A DNA stretch of 55,216 nucleotides from Lepiota brunneoincarnata (Eukaryota; Basidiomycota; Agaricomycetes; Agaricales; Agaricaceae), in NCBI GenBank assembly GCA_023014365.1, contig JAEBUN010000087.1, forward strand, positions 1 through 55,216, given 5' to 3'. Position 1 is the stretch's first letter. Every line of letters begins with the position of its first letter. The notes under the pieces were generated by a model. It saw only the letters and a program-made list of their open reading frames with translations. It was not told the origin of the DNA and searched no databases. The translations under genes and the position numbers were made by a program. Positions 34,318 to 46,152 of this stretch are shown piece after piece.

Positions 34318-36346
34318 ATGTTAGAGGCTCTTTCAATCCAAATAACCTCCTACTTTGTTGGTAGTCTTATCTTCTTCCTTGCTTGCAAAGCATACTTAAA
34401 TAGTTGTGGGCCAACGGTACGCCTAGCCCACTTCCCCACTTCAACCCGTTGCATACTGAAACTACACATCCAGTTCAATGAGATACCGGCTATAGGCTAC
34501 GCTGGTCGACTGACTTCATACTTCGATGCTATTCGGCTCCTTTGGTCTGCACCTAAGATGCTTCAAGAAGGGTATAAGAAATATCCGAAGGGATTATTCA
34601 AGGTGCCCACTATGATAAATTGGGAGGTTGTTCTTAGCGGAGGGGAGGTGGTGGAGGATTTGAGGAAAGCGGGGGAGGCCCTTAGTTTCGAAGCTCGGCT
34701 CATTGATGTAAGTGCTGTCATGTACCCGTTTTCTGACGCGGCGCGCTGAACATTAATATAGAGTTTGAAACTCGAGTATTCGCTCAAAGGGAATCTTGCG
34801 AACAGCTGCTATCACATCAAGGTTGTCAAAACAAGCTTAATGGCTATTGGACCGTTTTGGTGAGTTTACTGGGGAAGCGGGTAGAAGTAACTGTCATTGA
34901 TTTGTCTCAGCAACGATGTACACGACGAAGTTGTTGCCGCAGTTAAGGACCTTATACCGGCTACAGAAAAACGTGGGTGTCCTTGAAGTCTTGGGGGAAT
35001 GCAGAGTTCATTGAGCCCTGTCACAGAATGGCTGAGCATCCCTCTCTTCCCCACACTTTTGCAAGTCGCCACGCGCTTGAATAATCGCGTATTCGTAGGG
35101 TTTCCACTGTGCCGAAACACCGAGTACTTGGATTTCGTCGTCGGGTTCTCCGGAGATGTTATCAAGTCTGCGATTCTCATTGGCTTGGTGCCCAATGTCC
35201 TGCAACCGTACGTGTTTCACTTGTTCTTTCTGCACGGTTGGTGGCTGAGCAGTTTGGGGATAGACTAGTTGCGCCGTTGCTCTCGTCCTACAAGAAGACT
35301 CGTAGGTTGGCTTTGAAGTTCCTTGGGCCCATTATCGAAGAAAGAATAAGGATGAAAGAGGAACACGGTAATGATTGGGAGGGGAAACCGGTGCGTACTC
35401 TTAGCGAACAAGATCTAGGATTGTTGGTGAATATAAGGATATCGCAAGGATGACTTGATTTCATGGTTTATTGACGAGGCAGAGGGAGAGGATGCGACAT
35501 TGGAGAACTTGGCACTGCGGGTTGTGCTCATCAATTTCGTCGCCCTTCATAATACTTCAATGGTAAATACTATTCATTTTGGTTCTCGTTCAGGTTACTT
35601 GATCCACCTTTGCAGACGATGACACATGCTCTGTTCGATATCGCCGCTCATCCAGAATACATTGAGGAACTCCGGGATGAGGCACAGAAGGTGACAAAAT
35701 CTGAAGGTTGGTCGAAAGCTGCGATTGCAAAGCTATATAAATTAGATAGCTTTGTGCGAGAATCAATGAGGTGTTCAAGTATAAGTGCAAGTAAGTCGGC
35801 AGTCCCTACCTACTTTTATCCCGGCGAGCTCAAACCCTCAGTTTCGATATGGCGCAAGGTGGTTGATCCCAACGGATTCACTTTTTCGAACGGGATCAAA
35901 TTACCTTATGGATCGTTCCTCTCCATTCCCGTTGACGCTATTCGCCATGATGAGGAGCTCTACCCGGACCCATGGACGTTCGATGGGCTCAGGTATTATA
36001 ACCTGGCACAAGCCCAGCTGGCAGCTGGAGATAGCACAGACGTTCACGGAAAGCAAGCGTTCACTTCTCTCTCGACAAATTGGGTGATGTGGGGGTTAGG
36101 AAAGCATGCTTGTCCTGGCCGGTAAGTCTCGTTGCTGCTTCCAGGGAGACGTGTTGTAATGTGCTTTTTCATAGCTTTCTTGCCGCGCACATGGTCAAAG
36201 CATCTCTCGCATACATACTGTTAAATTACGACATCAAGTTGAGTGGTGGTAAACGACCAGATAATCAGTGGATATTTCTGGGTTGTAGACCAAACGGCAA
36301 AGAACATCTTCTTTTCCGCAAGAGGGCCAATACCGAGGAGATATAG
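34318..36346 (+). CDS. Cytochrome P450, ent-kaurene-oxidase-like group, copy 1
   Basis: This is a haem monooxygenase with an N-terminal ER anchor (MLEALSIQITSYFVGSLIFFLACKAYL). About nine exons splice to the order: IPAIGYAGRLTSYFDAIRLLW, GYKKYPKGLFKVPT, NRVFVGFPLCRNTEYLDF, DDLISWFIDEAEGED, and an I-helix with ALHNTS in place of the common AGxDT. The ExxR motif ESMR follows (about 35,768), then KVVDPNGFTFSNGIKLPYG, and the haem loop WGLGKHACPGR (about 36,090), where Trp replaces the usual Phe. The last exon ends at 36346. The group resembles mushroom CYP512-like enzymes that oxidise terpenoids, but this family call is from memory of motifs. Paralogues are at 40823, 49228 and 51430. Confidence 0.85.
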
Positions 36347-36812
36347 TGTTGTAATACTTTTGCTTCGTGTCAATGGTAGCGAGATTCTCGAGTTCTAAAC
36401 AATGTAATCTAGACTACCTACATTGGATTATTTGCGCTCACTCGTAAAAGCCCCGTCGGTCGGAGCGATGACCCTCTCCAGACCAATCAAAGACCTTTAC
36501 CATTCCGTGCCTTATGTTCCTTAGCTTACTATAGGCCTCGCTTCAAGGCCAGAGTTACACCAAAACGCGACGCAAGGACGCTCGAAATGGCAACGAATAT
36601 CGTCAATCGGACGTAGATCAAGAAAAAGAAAACATCACGGAAACTGTTATCGGAGTACATGGCATCAGTGTTCGTCCTATTCTGATGTAACAGGGAGGGT
36701 AGAGGTGTTCGTATACTAATGGACCGAGCAAAGAGAACACTCTGAGTGCGGCGAGAATTTTGAATCCGGGATAATCGGAGACAGCAGGGGTTTGGGTGCG
36801 ATGCCAGGGATA
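36347..36812. other. Intergenic, convergent 3' ends
   Basis: It lies between the stops of P450-1 (plus) and MBOAT-2 (minus). Nothing recognisable is seen. Confidence 0.5.
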
Positions 36813-38020
36813 CTAGAAGACTCCAACGGGATGCTGGCTGAGGCTGAGTAGTCGGTGCACCTGCGGGATGGCTATCATTCCATTCCGACCCCAAACATCG
36901 AATGCAATGTTGGACCAGCAAAAAAGCCAGGTGAATGTCCATATCCTCCCGACTATCCCCCCCACACTACGACCTGTCTGAGCCTCCCATAAGTCTTCTA
37001 AAAGAATGCCAACGCCCATAGCTAGAAAGCATCCAATGACCGTTAAACTATCCACCATTTGACCTGAGTTCAGGAGAGAAAGAGAATGAAGTATACCGGA
37101 AAGAAAGAAAGCTCCTAGTATGTACCCCGGTCTCCCGAACAGTAGCTCAAGGGGCTTGGCAACGGCGGAAACCAGCATGTGTCTTAAAAATTGGTGCCAT
37201 CGTTTGCCCCAGAATTCCCTGACCGATACTGATGACAAGGGGTGGTTGAAGATCGGTGGCCACGAAGCTGGATTATCCCTGCATATCACGATTGCAACCA
37301 AGGTCAGAATGTTATGGGTCACATCCAAAAAGCTAAAGCCCATAACTGAGAGGGCGAAAGCTATTGCGGTTGCAAAGAGATGGCGTCGGACAAGGGGTAG
37401 CGACATGTCATAGATAGACCCGGTACTGTTCGAAGGCAATAGCAAGTAGGCGAGGGAAAGGGCAATGCGGAAGGCGACCGAGCGAAGAATGATGGTGCGA
37501 ATGCGCTCGCGAATGAACGCAGGAAGCGGGACTCGTGTTGGTACTGTGTAACATCTCCTTCCCCAGTTCCAGCCAATCCCTCTTGGGTTTAATGCCAGGG
37601 CGATGGATTCCTTGACCACATGCACCGGCGATTCTTGGTTTCTTTGTGTGGGCTCGTCCACCCTTTGGTATTTCTCCCCATCAAAGACCCAACCAACCGC
37701 GCGTGTGACGAGGCTGACGACCATCACTAACTGAGAGTGGTATTACAAACTGGCCTGATTGAATACGTGTAAAACCTTACAAAGAGATCGTGAATGAGCT
37801 TGCTCTTGAGGTCGGTCGATCCTCCTAGCTCCACCTGTGTCACCAAGCGGAAGGCTGTCCAAAATGTAAAGGGCAAGACGGCCAATCGCCAAAGGCGGTT
37901 TCGGTGTCCAACAGCGAGTATGGCGATAAGCTGAAAAGCTAGTAGGAATGGTAGGCAAAGTACGAAAAACGTGTAGAGAGGCGGCAGATCCTTTTCCTGC
38001 AGTACACTCTTGACAATCAT
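36813..38020 (-). CDS. Wax-synthase-type MBOAT O-acyltransferase, copy 2
   Basis: It is a paralogue of the copy at 32833. Exon 1 begins at ATG 38020 (MIVKSVLQEKDLPPLYTFF) with LPFLLAFQLIAILAVGHRNRLWRLAVLPFTFWTAF. Exon 2 begins around 37,727 and includes GWVFDGEKYQRVDEPTQ, NPRGIGWNWGRRCYT, FWGKRWHQFLRH (about 37,200) and RPGYILGAFFLSGILHS with the presumed active-site His. It ends HPVGVF at 36813. Relative to the other copies it has a local change, VSAVAKPLELLFGRPG, where the others read VSAGGRPLQSLFGRPG. It is divergently arranged with the SDR gene. Confidence 0.83.
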
Positions 38021-38618
38021 AGCGGCCAAGTGGACGAGAATCGTGAGGACTGCCCCACTCTGAGAGATTTGCTGGGCGCTGCATGGGCACCCGCGCCTTG
38101 CGAAGCCGAACGGGAGCCATGCAGGAGCCGAGGGAGATATGACCAGCCGTAATGACAGGCTCTGGTGAGCTAATCCCGGTACAGTGGCCGTAAGGGTAAC
38201 ATACACTCTCCCTAACATGAGCTAACACTCGTGCTGAATTCTCTCTGGGAGCTCGCCGCGCAGTGCAGACAATTCGGCCCCAATACTTGCCCCTGCTGGA
38301 AGTTCGTGAGCGCTCATTGCGCTAAAAACAAACATGCCATATGGAAAGCAGATTCCCAAGTCGACCGGTGACAATGTATCGTTTTTTAATGCAGGTGCCC
38401 TTGAAGCTCCTAGTTGTGGAAATTATTCCATCCGGACTGTCCGCTCATCCGAGGACGGCGTCGGTCCCGCACTATCGTCGACGCTTCAATTACATCTCGG
38501 TACCCAGCCAGTTGGAAACTTATTCGGAAGCCTGCACGAAACCCGATCGTTGGACAAGATAAGGATGAAAGGCACCACCACTCTAAAATTTTGTGGTTGT
38601 TAGACCTACTCTCGCACC
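38021..38618. promoter_or_regulatory. Intergenic region of divergent MBOAT-2 and SDR
   Basis: The 598 bp between two start codons are inferred to contain both promoters. Short frames here have no protein motifs. Confidence 0.4.
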
Positions 38619-39971
38619 ATGGGGCTCTCCTGGAGTATTCGACGGACGATTTCAGAGGAAGACCTCGTCGACTTGCATGGGAAGGTGGTCATTATAACAG
38701 GCAGCAAGTGAGCGACCGAGTTATTCGTGGCGTTCCGACTGCCGTTAACATCCTAACCAGCTCTGGGATCGGATATGCTACTCTACAGTTCCTCGCTCGA
38801 AAGGGAGCAAAGGTGCGTTCGTTTCTTGTAGCACAAAATAGGTTTACTGAGTTTATGTTTCCCAAGGTATACATGGCTTCTCGGGATGAACAGAGGAGCA
38901 AAGAAGCCATGGAAGACTTAAAGGCAGCGGGTCTAGGAGATGGTTCTGTGCATTGGCTCAAACTTGACCTGGACGATCCACGACTTGTAAAGAGAGCTGC
39001 CCAAGAAATTCTAGAGAAGGAGGATCGTTTGGACATTTTGAGTATGTCGCTCAGTTATTGTGATATTGTTGCTACTGAGTAACTTTCCGAATGTCAGTCA
39101 ATAATGCCGGGAAGCAAGTGACTTCACTCTCCTGCATTTCTTGGGGACTGAGATATGTTTTCAGGTCTATGGAACCAATCATTATAACAAAGGACGGGCT
39201 ACAAGATACCATAGCTACGAAGTTAGTACCAACTCAAGACGTCTCCGCCTCATACTAAAAGGAAATGTTGTCATCCAGTTATCTATCCCACTTTGTCTTT
39301 ACAGAGACTCTTATGCCCTTGATGGTCAGAACATCAATGGGGGGTTCAGATGTTCGCATACTCAACGTCAGTCCACCTTTAGTAGTTCGCATTGCTGACG
39401 ATTTGACAAGTACTCATTCCCAGCTAACATCCTGTGTTCACCCAATCGCAAGGCCAACCTCCTTCGTCGGGAAGGAAAGTATCAACACCGATTTCGGATG
39501 TTCCACTCTTGGGAGACTCAAGACCTATTGTCAGTACTTCAGCTCCTCAAACCAAATACTTGATTCTGATCCCCTCTCCCAGCTTACTCAAAACTCGCCA
39601 ATGTCCTTTACACCAAACATCTTCAACAGCGTCTGAAAGCAGAGGGTGTTGACATTATCTGCATGGTGATTGACCCTGGCCTCGCCCTCACGAAAACTGT
39701 GCAACGGTGGATTGATAGCACGGGCTATCTTCTCAGCATGTTGGTGATGGCCATCGCACTAATCATCTTCTGGACTCCTCGAAAAGGTGCAATGACCTCT
39801 GCATATGCCGCTGCATCACCGGAAGTAAGGGCGAACGCGGAGAAATTCAAAGGCGCGCATCTTGTACCCATTGGACATACCGTGAATCCATCGGCTCAGG
39901 CGAGAGACGATAGGCTAGCAAATGAGTTGTACGCTACTACGATAGACATCCTTAGAGAAATGGGCCTGTAG
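38619..39971 (+). CDS. Short-chain dehydrogenase/reductase, retinol-dehydrogenase/WWOX-like
   Basis: This is an NAD(P)(H)-dependent oxidoreductase of the classical SDR fold; the substrate is probably a lipid alcohol or ketone. The start ATG at 38619 gives MGLSWSIRRTISEEDL, then the cofactor motif TGSNSGIGYATLQFLARKGAK across the first intron. VYMASRDEQRS, LKLDLDDPRLV, and INNAG across another intron follow. The catalytic YSYSK (YxxxK) is formed across an intron near 39,535-39,590 and runs into LANVLYTKHLQQRL. DPGLALT and a hydrophobic segment (LLSMLVMAIALIIFW) follow, ending REMGL at 39971. All catalytic blocks are recoverable with about seven introns. Its place between acyltransferases and P450s suggests it oxidises or reduces the same scaffold; this is inference. 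Confidence 0.82.
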
Positions 39972-40822
39972 GAAGTAAATCTATAGATTATGTAGCTATT
40001 GCAGTGGCTATCAATTCCCGGGTCCAGCTTGCTCAGCTCGGAGGATATTGTAGTACACTTTGGGGGCTCTGTGCCTCCAGATTGTGGGCCTCTGGCTCCC
40101 CTCTCGCTGGGCTCGTTGCATTGGTGTAAGCTGAGATACAATTTACTGTACCGCCACGCTGCTTTCTTACGCGGCAAATCCAACGATACCCTAGCCAGGT
40201 CGGTAGGAGAAGGGTGGATGCTCGGACGGGCTGTAGGCCTTGAATAGTATTACCAACAGTGGGCTTAACGTTTTGTAGGAAGCGAAAGTCACATAAACTA
40301 ATAACAAATAACAGATCTCGGCTACCGCCCCAACCGTGTATCAGAAGAGATTTCGGTAACATTCTTTTCATTCCTAGGACCGCCAAAAGCAAACTCTACC
40401 GAGTAAGAAGTCGGGTGGCTGCTCTCCTCCGCATCGGGTCCGGTTGGACAAGCCTCCAGCACCCGTCCCACTTTCCCCTTATTGGAAGTTGAGTACCAGG
40501 ATCTAGATAGGAGGGACGCCAATACCTTGACTGGCTTAAAGATAAGGAGATCCATTTGGGGTTACAAAAAATTAACTTAAGATACATACTTACAATCCCC
40601 CTGTCACACGAGGCAATAATTTGGAATAACTTAGGCTTATCTGTCGGCTCCTCCTCGGTCCCCAAGTTCGATTCCGGTCAGCGTCATCATGAGCCAGCGA
40701 TGAACGGCATTGTCCTTGGGTGACAGGCGGGCCGCATGTCGTATGGGTTGGAAGCACAAAATTTGAGGATTACACATATAACAATTTACAGGCGCTCCAG
40801 AGTCCACATCTCTCGTCCCGCC
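39972..40822. other. 850-bp intergenic region before P450-2
   Basis: No frame has protein motifs. A short tRNA B-box-like string (GTTCGATTCC, about 40,668) is present but no tRNA fold or A box could be paired with it. The last bases include a pyrimidine-rich leader just before the P450-2 ATG that is shared with the P450 pseudogene. Confidence 0.45.
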
Positions 40823-42867
40823 ATGTTGGAAGCCCCTTCGATCCAAGTGACCTACTTGATTGGCTCCCTTATTTTCTTCGTAGCCTGCAAAGCATATCTG
40901 AATGACCACAAACCAACTGTAAGCCCAATAACTTCCCCTCTTGTGTACTAAGCCAGACGTGATATAGCACGAATTTGACAATATCCCCACCGTTGGCCAC
41001 TCTGGCCGACTGATGTCCTTCATCGACGCATTCCGGTTCATTTGGTCTGCAAGAGAAATTGTTCGAGAGGGTTATAGGAAGTTTCCAAAGGGATTATTCA
41101 GGGTACCCACCCTGATGCATTGGGAGTTCGTCATTAGTGCGAAGGATATGCTGGAGGACCTGAAGAAGGCCAAGGGAAGGGATCTGAGTTTTCAAGCTCG
41201 GACTATTGAGGTGTGTCCTGTATCACAAGTCATACAAGGTTGAAGTCTGAACATACTGTCTTGGGGCATTGGCACAGACTTTGAAGTATCGGTATTCTAT
41301 TAGGGGCAACAGCGAGAACAGCCTTTACCACATTAAGGTGGTCCAATTGCACCTGGTGCATTTTGGATCTCATTGGTGAGTTTTACTCGAGAAGTGGATG
41401 GAGGTGGTGGTGATTTATTTATTTCTTCGCAGCAATGATATACACGATGAAAGCGTCGCCGCAATCCAGGACCTCATACCGGCTACGGACAAAGGTGAGC
41501 ATTTTTAATATCCTTAAGCAACCCATCACACACCGAGCTCTTAGAATGGTTGAGCCTCCCTGTCTGGCACACGGTCACGCAGCTTATTGCGCGGCTGAGC
41601 AATCGTACACTTGTAGGATTGCCACTGTGTAGGAATCAGGAATACTTGGACTTCGTCATCGAGTTTGGCGACAATATTGTCAAGGCCTCATTTCTCATTG
41701 ATGCTGTACCACGCTTTCTACAACCGTGAGCCCCTCTCGCCCTTTCTGTATAAAATTGATTAGTGAGCCTTCTGGAATAGATTACTCGGACCTCTGATTG
41801 GGTCTCACAAGAAACATCGCAGGTTGGCTTTGAAGTTTCTCGGGCCCCTGATTGAGGATAGGTTGAAGATGAAAGAGGAGTACGGAAACGACTGGGAGGG
41901 AAAACCGGTATGTATTCCTACAAACGAAATCGAGGAACACTACTAATAAGAGGATGCCATAAGGATGACTTGATCTCATGGTTGATTGACGAGGCAAAGG
42001 GAGAAGACGCGACCTTGGAGAATCTGGCGCTGCGGGCTTTGCTTGTCAATTTTGGCATGATCCACACCACTGCTGTGGTAAATCTTAAATTTCTGTTCTG
42101 CTGTGATTCCATTGGCTGAGGCTTTTCTGCAGACGATGACACACACGCTTTTTGATATCGCTGCTCGCCCGGAATGTATGGAAGAGCTCCGAGAAGAAGC
42201 ACGGCAGGTGACCGAATCCGAAGGTTGGTCAAAGGCCGCGATTTCGAAGCTATACAAATTAGACAGTTTCATGCGCGAAACGATGAGGTTTTCGAGCGTA
42301 GGTGCCAGTAAGTCAAGCGACTGTTGTCTACTTTATGCTGTTGGTGAACTTGCGGTCCCCCAGTTTCGACGTGGCGCAAGGTCATCGATCCTAATGGGTT
42401 CACCTTCTCCAACGGAGTCAAGCTGCCTTATGGAACCTACGTTTCCACCGCTGGCGACGCCATTCACCACGACGAGGAGAACTATTCGGATCCAGAGACT
42501 TTCGACGGGTTCAGGTTTTATAAGTTGGCACAAACCCAATTAGAGGCTGGAAACGGCGAAGAATTTCACACAAAACACGCATTCGCGGCTTCCTCCGAGA
42601 ATTGGTTGTTTTGGGGAATTGGGAAGCATGCTTGTCCTGGCCGGTAAGCCTTGTTCGCCTCTCCATGGAATATGCCATGACGTAAATTCTTACAGTTATC
42701 TTGCTGCACACGAGATCAAAGTGACCATAGCGTTCATGTTGCTGAACTACGACATCAGGTTGAGGGGTGATAAACGCCCAGCTAACCAGTGGATATCGTA
42801 TCTTTGTGCACCGGACATCAAAGAACATGTTCTCTTCCGGGCAAGGAGTGGTACAAAATCGAAGTAG
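40823..42867 (+). CDS. Cytochrome P450, ent-kaurene-oxidase-like group, copy 2
   Basis: It is a paralogue of the copies at 34318, 49228 and 51430. It starts MLEAPSIQVTYLIGSLIFFVACKAYLN (membrane anchor). The spliced blocks are IPTVGHSGRLMSFIDAFRFIW, GYRKFPKGLFRVPTL, NRTLVGLPLCRNQEYLDF, DDLISWLIDEAKGED, and an I-helix with MIHTTA. ExxR follows as ETMR (about 42,280). KVIDPNGFTFSNGVKLPYG spans an intron, and the haem loop WGIGKHACPGR lies near 42,625. The last exon ends at 42867. All expected exons read without a frame problem. It is in tandem with MBOAT-3 downstream (641 bp). Its start region and 5' leader match the pseudogene copy at 51430-53456 more closely than copy 1 or copy 4. Confidence 0.85.
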
Positions 42868-43507
42868 CGTCGTAGTATACCATATACACATGTTGTCCTC
42901 GTCTGATCAAAATGGGCAACTGGTTCGGGGAGACAATAGTATACCGCAGTTTCGGTTTTTACAAGCCGTGATTGTCATAGGTCCAGACGATGCAGCATGG
43001 TCAGCAGAGCGAAATATATACTTGCATTTGGGCTAGGAAGGGGGGGGTCCGGGTTCAATGGCTGGTTACAGAACGACCGTCTGAGATAAGTGCCCTTTAC
43101 CGGCCTTAAGCACTTGAATTGCTCTGCACAAGCAATCGCTAATGCAAAATCAGCACTTGTGCAAATACTACAGAACACGGCAGCGCAAATATCGATTAGG
43201 GAAAACGTAGTTACGAGGTGCAGGTCGTGGGATTAAACGTGGGTCGCTGGTTTTGCTCGCACAACCGGTTAACCGGAACATAAAAGATCACGGCTTTTAT
43301 GTTGTTCTCCAACGAGTCAGTTCATGACCGCAATTGACCGTACAATGCTGGATCCTCGTTTCATGTCTTTCTGACTGACCGTTGTACCCTCGGCTCTCGT
43401 TCGGCCCCGCTCTGCTCCATGACTTGTAAATTGTTTTATTTGCGCTTAGCCGGCCCCAAGATGCGGTGTTGACAGAAATAGGGCCTACCTCTGTTTGCTT
43501 GACCACC
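42868..43507. other. Intergenic, upstream of MBOAT-3
   Basis: The 640 bp lie between P450-2 and MBOAT-3, both on the plus strand. No protein motifs or RNA gene are recognised; a G7 run lies near 43,042-43,048. Confidence 0.45.
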
Positions 43508-44740
43508 ATGACCGTGGAAAGAGTGCTACAAGTTGACAACGAGCCCTCCACCCTCCGGACATTGTCCGCACTCTGCATATCATTCCTATTGGCGTTTCAG
43601 CTTTCGGCTATCCTTGTTTTTGGACAAAAAAGCCGACTCTGGCGATTGTCGCTCCTGCCCTTTACCCTGTGGACAGCCTTTCGTCTGCTAATGCAGGTCA
43701 AACTTGGAACAAAGGATGATTTTCTGAGCAGAATGATCCAATATATATTGGTAAGGGACTATGCGCACTCAACCAGGTTTTTGTCTTAAAACTGCCCTCA
43801 GTTAACGATTGTTCCCTGGTCTGTTGTACGCGCGGTTGGCTGGAGCTTCGATGGAGAGAAGTATCAAAGGGTCGACCGGCGCACGCAGAACAAGACCAGA
43901 AGCCAAGAATCGCTGGCGCATGCGGCCAAGGAAGCCATCGCACTGATAATGAACCCAAGAGGGATTGGCTGGAATTGGGGAAGAAACTGCTATACGACAC
44001 CGCCGGATACGACGCGCTCCGTGTTCGTCCGCAAGCAAGTTTGCATTATCATTGTTCATCCAATCATCCTTCACATTGCCCTTACCTCCCTGTTACCCAC
44101 GCAAGGCGTTGGCAGCATATATAACATGCCGCCACCCTTACGTCTCCTTGCAAGCAGCTCCTTACCTCTAATCACGGGTTTCATATTTATGGATACAAGC
44201 CATAGTATTGCGGCCCTTGTTGCAGTTGTGGTGTTTGGGGATGATCCGGGTTCATGGCCACCACTGTTCAATGCCCCTTGGTTATCAACGTCGCTCACGG
44301 AATTCTGGGGTAGACGTTGGCATCAGTTTTTGAGACATGCTCTGGTTTCCGCTGGTGGGAGACCACTGCAATCGCTATTCGGGCGACCCGGGTATATCAT
44401 GGGAGCATTCCTTCTTTCCGGCGTCCTTCATTCTGGCCAATTTTGGGAGATGGACCAATTGGTAGATTGCTTGACTATGATCGGAGGTTTTCTGGCCATG
44501 GGCGTTGGCATTCTTCTCGAAGATTCATGGAAGGCTCGAACGGGGCGCCAGGTGGGGGGGTTATTCGGGAGGTTATGGACGCTCGCTTGGCTCATTCTCT
44601 GGTCCAACGTCGTTTTCGATGTTTCGAGTCGAGAACGGATCCTGCTAAATCCGGAACCACAGCAAATGTTCAATCCCAGCGACCGCTCCATTCCAGTTTT
44701 TGGCACATCACCGCTTGAAGTAACGACACCCCCTCAATGA
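43508..44740 (+). CDS. Wax-synthase-type MBOAT O-acyltransferase, copy 3
   Basis: It belongs to the same family as copies 1, 2 and 4. The start ATG at 43508 (MTVERVLQVDNEP) opens exon 1 with FLLAFQLSAILVFGQKSRLWRLSLLPFTLWTAF. A 50-nt intron (43,751-43,800) leads to exon 2 with GWSFDGEKYQRVDRRTQ, NPRGIGWNWGRNCYTTPP, FWGRRWHQFLRH (about 44,310) and RPGYIMGAFLLSGVLHS (about 44,400), whose His is the presumed active site. The protein ends VTTPPQ at 44740. Two conserved Asp/Trp positions of other copies differ (VFDVSSRERI instead of AFDVWGRN near the end), outside the catalytic block. Confidence 0.85.
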
Positions 44741-45028
44741 AGATGGCACTCATGTTTTAATGCCTTGCCAAGAATACTTCCCTCGCGTGGTGCTCCTCCC
44801 CTTCCTCGCTCTCTCAATTGGTGAACCGTAGATGACTGATATCCATATGCTCTGGCATTGATTTTCATTTGTCCTGAATTGAAAACACGACGACGCCCCG
44901 TATTGTGCTTTTGATAGTCTATCCTGATATAGTGACTGTGAGACGATCGGAAGTTAGGCCCCTGTCTCGAGTTGCCAGAGTTTGGCACAACGCAATCCCT
45001 TATCGAACACCGATCTTTGTCTCCCCAG

Positions 45029-46152
45029 TTAGAATCCTCTGTTACTTCTATCTACAACAGCGTGATTGCCTCTCGAACCCACTAGCTTCCCCGCAGTGCT
45101 GAGAACCCAGTAGGAGTCGATGAAGAGACCCCAGTAACTGGTGAGTAAAATAAAGCCTAGCGCTGCGGCTCCCCAGTCAGAAGCATAGACACTCAGATGG
45201 GGAAGATGCTCGTAATAACCGAACACGAAGTTGTTATAGGCTAGAGAGGATGTCAGCATATCAACATCAAATCAACCACATGTCAAACATACCGCCAAAG
45301 TACACAACACGAATCTCGATGACGAATTGCACAATTCGCATGGTTGTAAGATACTTCTTCTGGTCGAGAAAGGAACCATCAGCTTTGATGTACATCGTAC
45401 ACAGAGAGAAAGTCGTTGCCCAAAACTCTCTACTAACCGTAGCATAGTAACAATGACCTGCACGCATGAGTTTGGTGACCATCTTTCGTCTGACGAGGGA
45501 TTATGCTTACGCATGACCACATGTACAACTAGGTCGAAGATGACGACCACCCAGGAAATGTTGACTCTGCGATTAAGTTGAGTGAGGGAAAGTAGAGTGG
45601 TCGCCGAGTGGTGAAAGACACGAAGGAATTCTGCCATAATCCATGTCAGACGTGAACCTTGGAGAGAGAATTATCCACCCACGAATGGGCTTCTTCTTGA
45701 GTGCCAGGAATATCGAGTTGAAAAGTTCAAGGTACCCGAAATAGTAGTGGATCATGTAGTAGAATTCCATCCTCTACGCATAGTTGAAGCAGGAATCAAT
45801 CACTGGAGTTGGACTCGTTACTCACAGGGGTCCAGACTTTTTCTGAGTAGAATGCTTGATGAAGGCCGGATCGCCAGATTTGCGGTACTATTTCTTCCAG
45901 CATTAAACAAAGCAGGAGTGCATTGCCAACGCCCAGCAGGACATTATGTACTCGGATCAACGTCGTGAGCTTGTAAGGTTGTCGCTTCATCATGAGCGCC
46001 TTGATACCGAAAATCACACCCAGATAGCGGGCAAGCGTAGTGACTACCACAGTGGTGGTGCTGAGTGGTGTCTTTCCAGCAACATAAGACGAGAGGTGTT
46101 GCGGAAGTCTGTAGGGGATGCAAGCCAAGAGGATATCGGCAAGAAGGGCCAT
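45029..46152 (-). CDS. ELO-family fatty acid elongase homologue with altered HxxHH box
   Basis: ELO proteins are ER condensing enzymes that add two carbons from malonyl-CoA to acyl-CoA. The spliced protein begins MALLADILLACIPYRLP at 46152. It has several hydrophobic helices, VWTPRMEFYYMIHYYFGYLELFNSIFLALKKKPI, then FLRVFHHSATTLLSLTQLN, DLVVHVVMHCYYA and FVIEIRVVYFGG, with a C-terminal helix AALGFILLTSYWGLFIDSYW. The layout fits ELO (KxxExxDT-like region, histidine box, NxxVHxxMYxYY-like region), but the histidine box reads RxxHH instead of HxxHH. The residue is encoded in the clear coding frame near 45,600-45,615. Five introns are inferred. Whether it still elongates acyl chains is uncertain. 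Confidence 0.78.

Noticed and set aside
36529..36942. Extension of MBOAT-2 in another frame at its 3' end
   Set aside because: It overlaps the true C-terminal exon out of frame and has no helix pattern or conserved block beyond it.
40637..40700. Possible tRNA or SINE from a B-box-like GTTCGATTCC string
   Set aside because: No matching A box, acceptor stem or T-stem pairing could be drawn, and no poly(A) tail or target duplication was seen.
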